Notes: a model not told the origin generated them from the sequence alone. A DNA stretch of 5,672 nucleotides from Propionibacteriaceae bacterium (GCA_021323255.1 JAJTCL010000198.1:1-5672); one strand, 5' to 3'. Positions 1-5,579 are shown, counted from the first letter of the stretch. Made by a program: numbers and translations.

Positions 1-638
1 AATCTGCCGCAGGCTGGAGACGATCAGCTTGATCGGAACCCAGAGGAACGCCAGCGATACGAGCGTGACCATGCCAGGGTCGACGTAGGCAGCCAGGTCA
101 GCGCGGCCCGCCGCCACGAGTGCATAGGCAAAGAGGAATCCAATCAGCACCCCGATCGACAGCAGTGCACACCCAGCCACTCGGCGGCCTCGGCGCGGAG
201 GAGATCGGAGCCGCCCCGGGTGGCCCGTCGGAGCACCAGCCCCACCGCGATGCCCCCGATGGTTGCCACCACCGCGTACACCACAGCAGAACCGACCGCG
301 ACCTCCCGGCCGCCGTTGACGATGTCCACGATCCCGCCGATCGCGGCGTACGCGCAGAGCGCACCAAGGGTGGCCGCCTTGATCACGACCACCAGCGGCT
401 CGGCCGCATCACGCCCCCACGGGTAGCGCTCGTCGGGCCCCACGCCGGGAGAATCGCAGCGCGATCACACAGCGAGCACCGACAGCCCGATGCTGACGAA
501 TGAGTAAAGCCCGTCGAAGACGATCATGCTGGACCCACTGACGATGCCCCACACCGAGGACAGCACCGCGAAGCCTGCCGACGCCCAGATCGAGAACATC
601 AGCAGCCGTTGATCTCGTGCCGACCTCGTGTCGTCCAT
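1..638 (-). pseudogene. Cation diffusion facilitator (CDF-like) metal transporter, frame-disrupted, 3' end outside window
   Basis: Translating leftward from the ATG at 638-636 gives 57 codons with two membrane helices and a typical TM1-TM2 passage (GSSMIVFDGLYSFVSIGL), then a TGA at 465-467. The same frame resumes at about 443 with DERYPWGRDAAEPLVVVIKAA, which fits the CDF loop 2-TM3 region, and further helices reaching EAAEWLG. Between them (about 464-437) the +1-shifted reading VIALRFSRRG fits the family better, so a compensating pair of slips is likely. At 169-170 one base is missing: restoring an A gives EAAEWLGDALLSIGVLIGF, and that second frame stays open to base 1 (56 codons ending VPIKLIVSSLRQI). 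Three breaks in about 210 codons mean either a decaying gene or sequencing errors; the middle slip adjoins a GGGGCCC run. An intact protein would export divalent metal from the cytoplasm. The metal cannot be told, because the usual HxxxD pairs are replaced here by aspartates (FDGLYS, EWLGD). Confidence 0.75.
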
Positions 639-646
639 GCTTAGTC

Positions 647-656
647 ACCCTAGGCT
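647..656. promoter_or_regulatory. Symmetric bidirectional -10 element for two divergent leaderless genes
   Basis: The ten bases ACCCTAGGCT contain a -10 match (TANNNT) on each strand sharing the central TA: TAGGCT at 651-656 on the plus strand and TAGGGT at 652-647 on the minus strand. In both directions the last T lies nine bases from the A of the ATG (665 rightward, 638 leftward). The distance suits transcription starting at or within a base or two of the start codon. Neither gene has a Shine-Dalgarno sequence, which fits leaderless mRNAs, common in actinobacteria. No clear -35 box is visible either way. This is inferred from sequence only. Confidence 0.5.
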
Positions 657-664
657 CGGACCTC

Positions 665-1699
665 ATGGACCCGGTGGAGGCGCTGAAGCGAATCGCCTTC
701 CTGCTGGAGCGATCACAGGCGCCGACGTATCGCGTCGCCGCGTTCCGACGTGCCGCCGAGACGATCTCCGCGCTCGAACCCGGCGAGTTGGAACAGATTG
801 CCACCAACAAGCGACTTCGCTCACTGAAGGGAATCGGTGCAGCGACAGAGGCTGTGATCCTGGAAGCACTGGCGGGCAAGATCCCCGGATATCTGGCGAA
901 ATTGGAAGCCGAGCCACAGCCGTTTGCTGTCGCCGGCGACGCGCTGCGGGGCAAGCTGCGAGGCGACTGTCACACGCACTCGTTCTGGTCCGACGGCGGC
1001 AGTCCCATCATCGAGATGGCGTACGCTGCGCGTTCATTGGGTCACGAGTACATCGTCATGACCGATCACTCCCCCAACCTCACCATCGCGAATGGACTCT
1101 CGACTGAGCGCCTGATGCGACAACTCGAAGAGATCGAGGGCATCAACGACCAGCTTGCCGCTGAAGCACAAGCTGGCGCGCCACCATTTCGGGTACTCAG
1201 CGGCATCGAGGTTGACATCAACGAGGACGGAACACTCGATCAGAGTCCAGACGTGCTCGCCGCGCTCGACATCGTTGTCGCGAGCGTGCACTCCAAACTG
1301 CGTTCACCTGGCGACGTGACGACCAAGCGCATGCTCGCGGCAATCCAGGACCCGAACATGGACATCCTGGGACATTGCACCGGCCGCATCGTTGTTGGCC
1401 GTGGACGTCCACAGTCCGAGTTCGACCATGCAGCCGTCTTCACCGCTTGCAGAGACAACGACGTCGCAGTCGAGATCAACTCCCGGCCGGAGCGCAAGGA
1501 CCCGCCCCGCAATCTGCTCAAGCTGGCCGTCGATATCGGCTGCCGTTTCTCAATCGATACTGATGCACACGCACCGGGTCAGCTCGAATGGCAGTACATC
1601 GGCTGCGACCGCGCCGCGGAATGTGGTGTCCCCGAAGACCGTGTAATCAATACCAGTCCCGTCGAGGTGTTGTTGAGCTGGAGCGCGTCGCGTCACTAA
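665..1699 (+). CDS. HhH-PHP protein, PolX-like metal-dependent phosphoesterase lacking the polymerase domain
   Basis: This 344-residue protein has two parts. Residues 1-82 resemble the N-terminal 8-kDa helix-hairpin-helix domain of bacterial DNA polymerase X (ALKRIAFLLE, YRVAAFRRAAETI, then the hairpin LKGIGAATEAVILEAL), which binds DNA ends in PolX. Residues 98-335 are a PHP domain with its metal-binding motifs in order: H103-T-H105, D110, D134-H135, E182 in GIEVDI, H209 in SVH, H237 in GHCTGR, EINSRP at 270-275, and D300-A-H302. All expected ligands are present, so a trinuclear-metal phosphoesterase or 3'-5' exonuclease is likely. The fingers-palm-thumb polymerase core that separates these domains in PolX is absent. 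I chose the ATG at 665 because homology begins there and a -10 box sits just upstream; a GTG at 617 in the same frame would overlap the divergent gene and adds residues that look unlike protein. A DNA repair or end-trimming role is inferred; nucleotide or histidinol-phosphate phosphatase activity is possible. Confidence 0.85.
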   Translation: MDPVEALKRIAFLLERSQAPTYRVAAFRRAAETISALEPGELEQIATNKRLRSLKGIGAATEAVILEALAGKIPGYLAKLEAEPQPFAVAGDALRGKLRGDCHTHSFWSDGGSPIIEMAYAARSLGHEYIVMTDHSPNLTIANGLSTERLMRQLEEIEGINDQLAAEAQAGAPPFRVLSGIEVDINEDGTLDQSPDVLAALDIVVASVHSKLRSPGDVTTKRMLAAIQDPNMDILGHCTGRIVVGRGRPQSEFDHAAVFTACRDNDVAVEINSRPERKDPPRNLLKLAVDIGCRFSIDTDAHAPGQLEWQYIGCDRAAECGVPEDRVINTSPVEVLLSWSASRH

Positions 1700-1720
1700 T
1701 CCTGGTTCGGGCGGAAGTCA

Positions 1721-1749
1721 GCAGCGGCGAGCGGTATCGTTCCCGCTGC
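1721..1749 (+). terminator. Possible intrinsic terminator hairpin after the PHP gene
   Basis: GCAGCGG (1721-1727) and CCGCTGC (1743-1749) form a perfect 7-bp GC-rich stem with a 15-base loop, 22 bases after the TAA stop. No T-run follows, which is common for actinobacterial terminators. Position and stem strength are the only support. Confidence 0.4.
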
Positions 1750-2005
1750 CCGGTGGAGTTGCGGAGGCTTCTGCCGGTGGACCGTCAGTGGTGCTCCGGA
1801 CCGCCCACGCCATGCTGGCGGGGACCACCCCCGGGAACCTGGTAAAGGCTCCGCCCCTCTCTCCGGGCAGCCACCAACTCCGCGGCCACGCCCTCGACTG
1901 CCGGTGTGCTCATTGTCAACCTTTCCGGTCTGGACTCAGGACGCGGACGCCGGGACGATTGGGCGGGGCGAGCGCGCTGTATCTGGTCTTCGCTCTGCAG
2001 TGTCT

Positions 2006-2024
2006 AACTTGAGTGACCTAGGTT
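2006..2024. repeat. Imperfect palindrome upstream of the hydrolase, possible operator
   Basis: The 19 bases AACTTGAGTGACCTAGGTT match their own reverse complement at 12 of the 18 paired positions (AAC.T..GT.AC..A.GTT), centred on base 2015. It includes two TANNNT-like hexamers in its neighbourhood (TAACTT at 2005-2010, TAGGTT at 2019-2024). Size and symmetry suit a dimeric repressor site, but no partner regulator can be named. The match is imperfect and may be chance. Confidence 0.25.
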
Positions 2025-2050
2025 GTGCGCAGTGGTCCCTGCACTCGACC
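2021..2050 (+). repeat. Imperfect hairpin in the presumed hydrolase leader
   Basis: GGTTGTGCGCAG (2021-2032) can pair imperfectly with CTGCACTCGACC (2039-2050) around the loop tggtcc, with GGT/ACC, GTGC/GCAC and CAG/CTG segments paired and small bulges between them. If transcription starts upstream it would be a 5' leader stem-loop. Weak evidence; it overlaps the palindrome just before it. Confidence 0.2.
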
Positions 2051-2157
2051 GACAAGGCCCACCGGTTAGCGCCTTACCTCAGGTCAAGGACCGTCCAAGC
2101 CCGATGAGTCCAGGCAGTGAACCAAGTCTCAAGAGCATCACAACGGCAGACGATGAC

Positions 2158-2162
2158 AGGAG
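2158..2162 (+). promoter_or_regulatory. Ribosome binding site of the alpha/beta hydrolase gene
   Basis: AGGAG lies six bases before the ATG at 2169. This spacing is close to ideal and fixes that start codon; unlike its neighbours at 665 and 3401, this gene has a true leader. Confidence 0.75.
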
Positions 2163-2168
2163 CCTTAC

Positions 2169-3002
2169 ATGACCACCGACTGGACGACCGAGACCAAGGG
2201 CACCGGCGAGTACGCCAAGGTCAACGGCATCAACCTCTACTACGAGACTCACGGAGCGGGACGGCCCATGATCCTGCTGCACGGCGGGCTCGGATCCGGC
2301 GAGATGTTCGGGCCGACTCTCCCCGCGCTGGCGGAGCACCACCAGGTCATCCTCGTCGACCTTCAAGGGCACGGGCGCACGGCCGACATCGACCGGCCGA
2401 TCGACATCAGGCTGATGGCCGACGACATCGCCGCCCTCATCGACCACCTCGGACTGGAGAAACCGGACATCGTCGGCTATTCGCTCGGCGGCGGCGTCGC
2501 GCTCTTCACTGCGGTGAAGTATCCGGAGAAGGTGGGCAAGCTCGTCAGCGCCTCGGCAAACATCCGGCGCGACGCCATTCCACCTGAGATGCTGGCCCAG
2601 CAAGCCCAGGTAAGCGCAGCGGCGGTCCCGTTCATGAAGGACACGCCGATGTACCAGCTCTACCAGCGGGTCGCGCCACATCCCGACGACTTCGGGCGGC
2701 TGCTGGACAAGGTCGGCGAGTCGATGGGCAAGGACTTCGACTTCAGCGAGGAGGTTCGGGGCTTGCAGGTACCCACCCTCATCGTCGCCGCCGACGCTGA
2801 CATGGCACCACCGAGCCACTATGTCGAAATCTTCAAGCTGCTCGACGGCGGCCTCCGCGACGGCGGCTGGATGGGCGAAGGTCGGCCCAAGGGCGGCCAT
2901 GCGCTCGCGATCTTGCCGGGTCTGACCCACTACAACCTCGCCGTCTCGCCCCTCTTCGCGGCGGTCACTCTCGACTTTCTCGACGCTCGGAGCGAGAGCT
3001 GA
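2169..3002 (+). CDS. Alpha/beta hydrolase
   Basis: This 277-residue cytoplasmic protein has no signal peptide and a full alpha/beta-hydrolase layout. The oxyanion turn LLHGGLGSG is at 36-44. DLQGHGRT follows at 64-71. The nucleophile elbow GYSLGGG has Ser105. The acid is likely Asp209 or Asp211 in VAADADMAPP, and the base is His254 in PGLTHYNL. Residues 130-200 form the cap that shapes the substrate pocket. A Gly-rich segment (LLDGGLRDGGWMGEGRPKGG, 224-243) before the catalytic His is recalled from a common subgroup of uncharacterised bacterial hydrolases. The reaction is hydrolysis of an ester or similar bond; the substrate cannot be told from sequence. Length is normal and no residue of the triad is missing. 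It stands alone on its strand, with a long upstream region, and converges on the small barrel-protein gene. A haloperoxidase-like or C-C hydrolase role remains possible. Confidence 0.9.
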   Translation: MTTDWTTETKGTGEYAKVNGINLYYETHGAGRPMILLHGGLGSGEMFGPTLPALAEHHQVILVDLQGHGRTADIDRPIDIRLMADDIAALIDHLGLEKPDIVGYSLGGGVALFTAVKYPEKVGKLVSASANIRRDAIPPEMLAQQAQVSAAAVPFMKDTPMYQLYQRVAPHPDDFGRLLDKVGESMGKDFDFSEEVRGLQVPTLIVAADADMAPPSHYVEIFKLLDGGLRDGGWMGEGRPKGGHALAILPGLTHYNLAVSPLFAAVTLDFLDARSES

Positions 3003-3033
3003 GCCCGGCTCGGCTGCGGGAAGCTGGCTCTCG
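2993..3033. terminator. Shared terminator-like stem between convergent genes
   Basis: CGAGAGC (2993-2999) pairs perfectly with GCTCTCG (3027-3033). Smaller GC-rich stems can form inside the loop: GAGC-ccg-GCTC at 3001-3011, or CCCG (3004-3007) with CGGG (3017-3020). The structure overlaps the hydrolase stop codon and ends five bases from the stop of the convergent gene, so it could stop transcription from both sides. There is no T-run. Confidence 0.4.
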
Positions 3034-3038
3034 GACTA

Positions 3039-3335
3039 TTACTCGTAGGTCTTCAGTATCTCGTACACGTGATGTGATCCGTCACCGTCCATGATCGAGA
3101 AGAATGCGGCGCAAACTTCGCTGTTCTGCTCGGCTTCGACAACCCGGTCGATCGCGGCGAGGTCTGCGAAGTACACGATGTCGGCATAACCACCGCCGGT
3201 GTCCTTCACAAGCATCCGCTTGAGGATCCCGTTCTGCTTCTGGACGAACGTCTTCTGGAAATCGTCCGAGGTGCTCACGAGCATGTCCTCGGAGATGCCT
3301 GCCTTCAGCCTGAAGGGTGCCAGTGCGAGGTGCAT
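3039..3335 (-). CDS. Small protein, probable dimeric alpha/beta barrel (ABM/EthD-like) fold
   Basis: This 98-residue soluble protein has no signal peptide or membrane helix. The pattern of strand (HLALAPFRLKAG), helix (SEDMLVSTSDDFQKTFVQ), strands (ILKRMLVKDT, YADIVYFAD), helix (LAAIDRVVEAEQNSEVCAAFFSIM) and final strand (HHVYEILKTYE) is the beta-alpha-beta-beta-alpha-beta order of ferredoxin-like dimeric alpha/beta barrels. That fold includes antibiotic-biosynthesis monooxygenases, EthD and stress-response proteins. Length fits the fold. Conserved catalytic residues cannot be assigned, so enzyme activity is not claimed. The ATG at 3335 is set by a strong AGGAGG seven bases upstream. The gene diverges from the WYL regulator and converges on the hydrolase; the divergent layout suggests that it is a target of that regulator. 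Confidence 0.8.
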   Translation of the reverse strand: MHLALAPFRLKAGISEDMLVSTSDDFQKTFVQKQNGILKRMLVKDTGGGYADIVYFADLAAIDRVVEAEQNSEVCAAFFSIMDGDGSHHVYEILKTYE

Positions 3336-3342
3336 TTGATGC

Positions 3343-3348
3343 CCTCCT
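3343..3348 (-). promoter_or_regulatory. Strong ribosome binding site of the small barrel-protein gene
   Basis: On the minus strand AGGAGG (within aaaggagggc) lies seven bases before the ATG at 3335. It is the best Shine-Dalgarno match in the window and suggests efficient translation of a small protein. Confidence 0.8.
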
Positions 3349-3365
3349 TTCTCATGGACACGCTA

Positions 3366-3400
3366 TTGGCGAACCTGACAATTTCCGTCATATTTGTTCG
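3366..3400 (+). promoter_or_regulatory. Promoter and likely operator of the WYL regulator gene (leaderless)
   Basis: TTGGCG (3366-3371) and CATATT (3389-3394) are separated by 17 bases and resemble a -35/-10 pair. Seven bases after the -10 comes the A of the ATG at 3401, giving a leaderless transcript. Two inverted repeats sit inside: CGAAC (3370-3374) with GTTCG (3396-3400), and TGAC (3376-3379) with GTCA (3387-3390) around seven bases. A protein bound here would block RNA polymerase and could also affect the divergent gene. The two repeats do not share the same centre, so they may be alternative or unrelated sites. Confidence 0.5.
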
Positions 3401-4138
3401 ATGGTGCGCGATCACAGCCGGCAAAGCCGAGTGATGCGACTGGACGCGATCAAGGGCCTCCTGGCAGAACGCGACGTCACCACAGCCGCAGACCTCGCCG
3501 CGGACCTAGGCATCAGCGTTCGCACACTGCAGCGGGACCTCGCGGTGCTGCGCGACTTGGGGACTCCGATCGAGGGCGACAGAGGCCGAGGTGGAGGGGT
3601 GCGCCTGGAACGAGGCTGGTCGCTGGGCAGGGTTCACCTCAACGAGTCCGAGGCTCTTGGCCTTCTACTAAGCCTGACGATCGCTGAGAAGGGCGGTTCG
3701 CCACTGCTGCTCGACGACCTACGTTCGATCACCCGGAAGGTCGGCGCCGCGTTTGCGCCAGCTCAGGCCCGACGAATCCTCGCGCTACGCCGCCGCATTC
3801 TGGTCGGGCAGACAGCCTCCGAGCCCGTGCTCTCCACCTACACCCCACCATCGACACTGGTGACACGAGGATTGCTCGACGCCTTCATGCACCAACGCCT
3901 CGCGCTGATCAGATACGAAGACCAGACGCACACGACTACCGACCGCGAAATCGAACTGCAGTACCTCTACTACAACGTGCCCGTCTGGTACGTCCTAGCG
4001 TGGGATCGCCTCCGTGATGACGTCCGGTTCTTTCGCGTCGACCGCATCAAGGTAGTCAAAATCCTGCCCAGCGAGTTCCGACTTCGTCGCGCCGAAGCGT
4101 TCGTCGGCGCCGGCGAAGACATCGCCCGGACCATGTAG
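3401..4138 (+). CDS. WYL-domain transcriptional regulator (YafY/DeoR-type HTH)
   Basis: This 245-residue cytoplasmic DNA-binding regulator starts with a winged HTH (residues 12-72: MRLDAIKGLLAERD, then LAADLGISVRTLQRDLAVL as turn and recognition helix, then GGGVRLERGW as wing). Residues about 77-140 form a helical linker region. The WYL domain spans about 166-222 and has the signature as W196-Y197-V198 followed by the basic FRVDRI stretch (R212, R215) thought to contact a nucleotide or small ligand. Length is slightly short of many family members (often 300 or more), and the C-terminal extension is brief. I chose ATG 3401 because a promoter places transcription at that base; ATG 3434 is an alternative, and the GTG at 3317 would overlap the divergent gene. 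It probably regulates itself and the divergent small gene, through inverted repeats between them. The inducer is unknown. Confidence 0.88.
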   Translation: MVRDHSRQSRVMRLDAIKGLLAERDVTTAADLAADLGISVRTLQRDLAVLRDLGTPIEGDRGRGGGVRLERGWSLGRVHLNESEALGLLLSLTIAEKGGSPLLLDDLRSITRKVGAAFAPAQARRILALRRRILVGQTASEPVLSTYTPPSTLVTRGLLDAFMHQRLALIRYEDQTHTTTDREIELQYLYYNVPVWYVLAWDRLRDDVRFFRVDRIKVVKILPSEFRLRRAEAFVGAGEDIARTM

Positions 4139-4156
4139 TGCTACAAGGGCAGCCAG

Positions 4157-4173
4157 CGGTTGGCAATCAACCG
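4157..4173. terminator. Bidirectional terminator hairpin between convergent genes
   Basis: CGGTTG (4157-4162) and CAACCG (4168-4173) form a perfect 6-bp stem with a 5-base loop. CAG (4154-4156) could add to it by pairing with the CTG at 4178-4180, past a bulge. It lies in the 55-bp gap between the stops of the WYL regulator and the CDF gene and reads the same on both strands. No T-run is present. A second inverted repeat, TGTAG-tg-CTACA (4134-4145), covers the regulator's stop codon. Confidence 0.5.
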
Positions 4174-4193
4174 AACGCTGTTGCCGCTGTCGG

Positions 4194-5558
4194 CTATGAC
4201 TTGTCTGTCCAATGATGAGCTAAGACCGCATGGTGGTCCGTATTGCCATCGGCTTTTGGGCTGACGTGCACCGTCGCGCCGACGAGCTTAGGTATGGCGT
4301 GGAGCAGGCGGTGTTGGGCATCTGTGGCGATGTCGTGTGCACTCACGACGTCGAGGTCGTCATCGACGACCACACCGGCCTCGGCACGCAGCCGGTGGCC
4401 GATCCAGCGAAGGCGGACTTGTTCGATCTCTCGCACGCCGGGTGTCATTGTAATGGTGGCTTCAGCGAGAGCGGTAAGTTCAGGGTCGACGGCGTCCATG
4501 AGGCGTCGATAAATGCCCACAGCGGCGGTCCTGAGGACAAGCAGGATCGCGACAGTGATGGCAAGGCCAATGATGGGGTCGGCCTGCGGGAATCCGGCCA
4601 AGACGCCGAGAGCGCTGGCGACAACAGCGAGGGAAGTGAACCCGTCCGCTCGCGCGTGCAGACCGTCGGCAACAAGGGCCGCCGAGCCGATCTGCCGGCC
4701 GACGCGGATCCGGTAGATAGCGACCAGTTCGTTGCCGCCGAATCCGATGAGGCCGGCGGCACCGATGACCCACGGATAGCTAACTGGTTGGGGGTTGAGA
4801 AGCCGGTCCACGGACTGGTAGCCCGCGATAATTGCCGATGCTGCGATCACGGCCACGATGAAGATGCCTGCGAGGTCTTCGGCACGGCCGTAGCCATAGG
4901 TATAAGCCCGGCTTGGCCTTCGTCGGCCAAGCCAGAATGCAATCCAGAGAGGGATCGCAGTCAACGCATCGGAGAAATTGTGGATGGTGTCGGACAGCAG
5001 CGCAACAGACCCCGTGACTGCCACGATGAGCGCCTGCGCACCTGCCGTAATGCCGAGGACGATAAGGCTGATCTTGACGGCCCGGATGCCCTTCGAACTG
5101 GACTCCAGCGCGCGGTCCACTAAGTCAGCGCTGTCGTGACTATGCGGGCGAAATGTCTTCAGCAGAAAACCCCTCAGACCCGTCGGGTGTCTATGCCTAT
5201 TCGCATGTCCATGACCGTGCTGGCGCTCGTGTCTTCCGTGAGGATGCCTATCGACAGAGTGGTCCTCGTGGCGCACGCCCATCATCGTTCCCGAATGGCG
5301 GGGATGCGTCCAGTATCTGTTGAGATAGCGGGCTTCTTGATGATGGGCAGCGATGCCAGGACCAGCGTGCTCTGAATGATGCATCGCGTCGATGATCAAC
5401 TGACGGACGTGGTCGTTGCCGAGCCGGTAATACAACTGGGTTTCTTGCCGGCGGGTCTGCACCAGACGGGCCATTCGCAGCTTCGCTAGATGTTGGGACA
5501 CGGCGGATGTGTCAGCCAGTGCCGGCTTCGTGAGCCCGAACCCGTGGCGCCTCATCAC
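4194..5558 (-). CDS. KmtR-like ArsR sensor fragment fused to a CDF metal exporter (Rv2025c-like)
   Basis: One 454-residue frame joins two proteins. Residues 11-73 match the C-terminal half of mycobacterial KmtR, a nickel/cobalt-sensing ArsR repressor: recognition helix SAVSQHLAKLRMARLV, wing, then NDHVRQLIIDA. H50, E63, H64, H72 and H73 sit at the spacing of the reported KmtR ligands (H88, E101, H102, H110, H111). The N-terminal ArsR helices are absent. Residues 92-141 are His-rich. Residues 142-435 are a complete CDF antiporter like M. tuberculosis Rv2025c, which KmtR represses. It has six membrane helices (about 161-184, 186-210, 229-250, 261-285, 293-320, 326-346). Metal-site HxxxD pairs lie in TM2 (H193, D197) and TM5 (H301, D305), followed by a cytoplasmic C-terminal domain and a His-rich tail. 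It would export divalent metal (Co, Ni or Zn) in exchange for protons. The GTG at 5558 has no ribosome binding site. ATG 5285 would yield a normal 363-residue exporter alone, so the fusion may not be translated as such. Confidence 0.82.
   Translation of the reverse strand: MMRRHGFGLTKPALADTSAVSQHLAKLRMARLVQTRRQETQLYYRLGNDHVRQLIIDAMHHSEHAGPGIAAHHQEARYLNRYWTHPRHSGTMMGVRHEDHSVDRHPHGRHERQHGHGHANRHRHPTGLRGFLLKTFRPHSHDSADLVDRALESSSKGIRAVKISLIVLGITAGAQALIVAVTGSVALLSDTIHNFSDALTAIPLWIAFWLGRRRPSRAYTYGYGRAEDLAGIFIVAVIAASAIIAGYQSVDRLLNPQPVSYPWVIGAAGLIGFGGNELVAIYRIRVGRQIGSAALVADGLHARADGFTSLAVVASALGVLAGFPQADPIIGLAITVAILLVLRTAAVGIYRRLMDAVDPELTALAEATITMTPGVREIEQVRLRWIGHRLRAEAGVVVDDDLDVVSAHDIATDAQHRLLHAIPKLVGATVHVSPKADGNTDHHAVLAHHWTDKS
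5187..5270 (-). other. Histidine-rich linker between sensor fragment and exporter
   Basis: Residues 97-124 of the fused frame contain ten histidines in 28 positions, including the run HGHGH, and a further HSH lies at 139-141 before the first membrane helix. Cytoplasmic His-rich segments are common in CDF transporters, where they are thought to collect or buffer metal. Two adjacent ATG codons at 5285-5280 lie just before this segment, preceded by a weak GGGA, and are the likely start if the exporter is made separately. Confidence 0.7.
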
Positions 5559-5569
5559 TGCCGCGCGAT

Positions 5570-5579
5570 CTGACGTCAG
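5570..5579. repeat. Perfect 10-bp palindrome CTGACGTCAG upstream of the ArsR-CDF frame
   Basis: CTGACGTCAG equals its own reverse complement. It lies 12-21 bases before the GTG at 5558 and covers the stop codon (5576-5578) of the upstream partial gene. It could be a half-size operator or chance; ArsR-type operators are usually longer and AT-richer. Confidence 0.3.

Larger units (their letters stand above)
1700..2168. other. 469-bp intergenic region without a convincing gene
   Basis: Open frames here are short, and none gives recognisable protein or carries a ribosome binding site. What can be seen: the hairpin at 1721-1749; two copies of CCGGTGGA (1750-1757 and 1774-1781); a short hairpin GGGG-acca-CCCC at 1820-1831; an imperfect palindrome at 2006-2024; an imperfect hairpin at 2021-2050; ACCT-c-AGGT at 2076-2084; GGAC-c-GTCC at 2088-2096; and the ribosome binding site at 2158-2162. 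The stretch from about 2000 onward probably contains the hydrolase promoter and 5' leader, but no -35/-10 pair stands out. It is long for such compact surroundings and could hold a small RNA or the remains of lost DNA. Confidence 0.5.

Noticed and set aside
617..664. GTG at 617 as the PHP protein start
   Set aside because: It would overlap the divergent CDF start and the -10 element, and it adds 16 residues unlike the family. ATG 665 fits both homology and the promoter.
409..954. Minus-strand frame of 181 codons spanning the divergent promoter and the PHP gene start
   Set aside because: It overlaps the better-supported PHP coding start and the N-terminal CDF frame, and its translation is Ser/Ala/Arg-rich noise. 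Only its short part near 437-464 is meaningful, as the slipped segment of the CDF gene.
1840..1880. tRNA-like or riboswitch-like appearance of the GC-rich stretch containing CCACCA
   Set aside because: No cloverleaf arms can be paired, and the conserved boxes of cobalamin or other known riboswitches are absent.
1788..2012. Small plus-strand frame of 74 codons in the intergenic region
   Set aside because: There is no ribosome binding site, no recognisable protein and no coding-type third-position pattern.
2079..2930. Long minus-strand open frame (283 codons) opposite the hydrolase
   Set aside because: Its protein shows no family features, while the opposite strand encodes a complete alpha/beta hydrolase with catalytic triad and ribosome binding site. 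Long antisense frames are usual in GC-rich DNA.
3317..3400. GTG at 3317 as the WYL regulator start
   Set aside because: It would overlap the start of the divergent gene and its AGGAGG, and cover the promoter at 3366-3394. The extra 28 residues lack family resemblance.
4230..5123. Long plus-strand open frame (297 codons) opposite the CDF exporter
   Set aside because: It mirrors the codons of the well-supported CDF gene, gives a low-complexity Asp/Gly/Ala-rich protein and has no start signal.
5570..5579. TGACGTCA core as a known operator
   Set aside because: The palindrome is real but I know of no bacterial regulator of this family that binds it, so it is reported only as a repeat.
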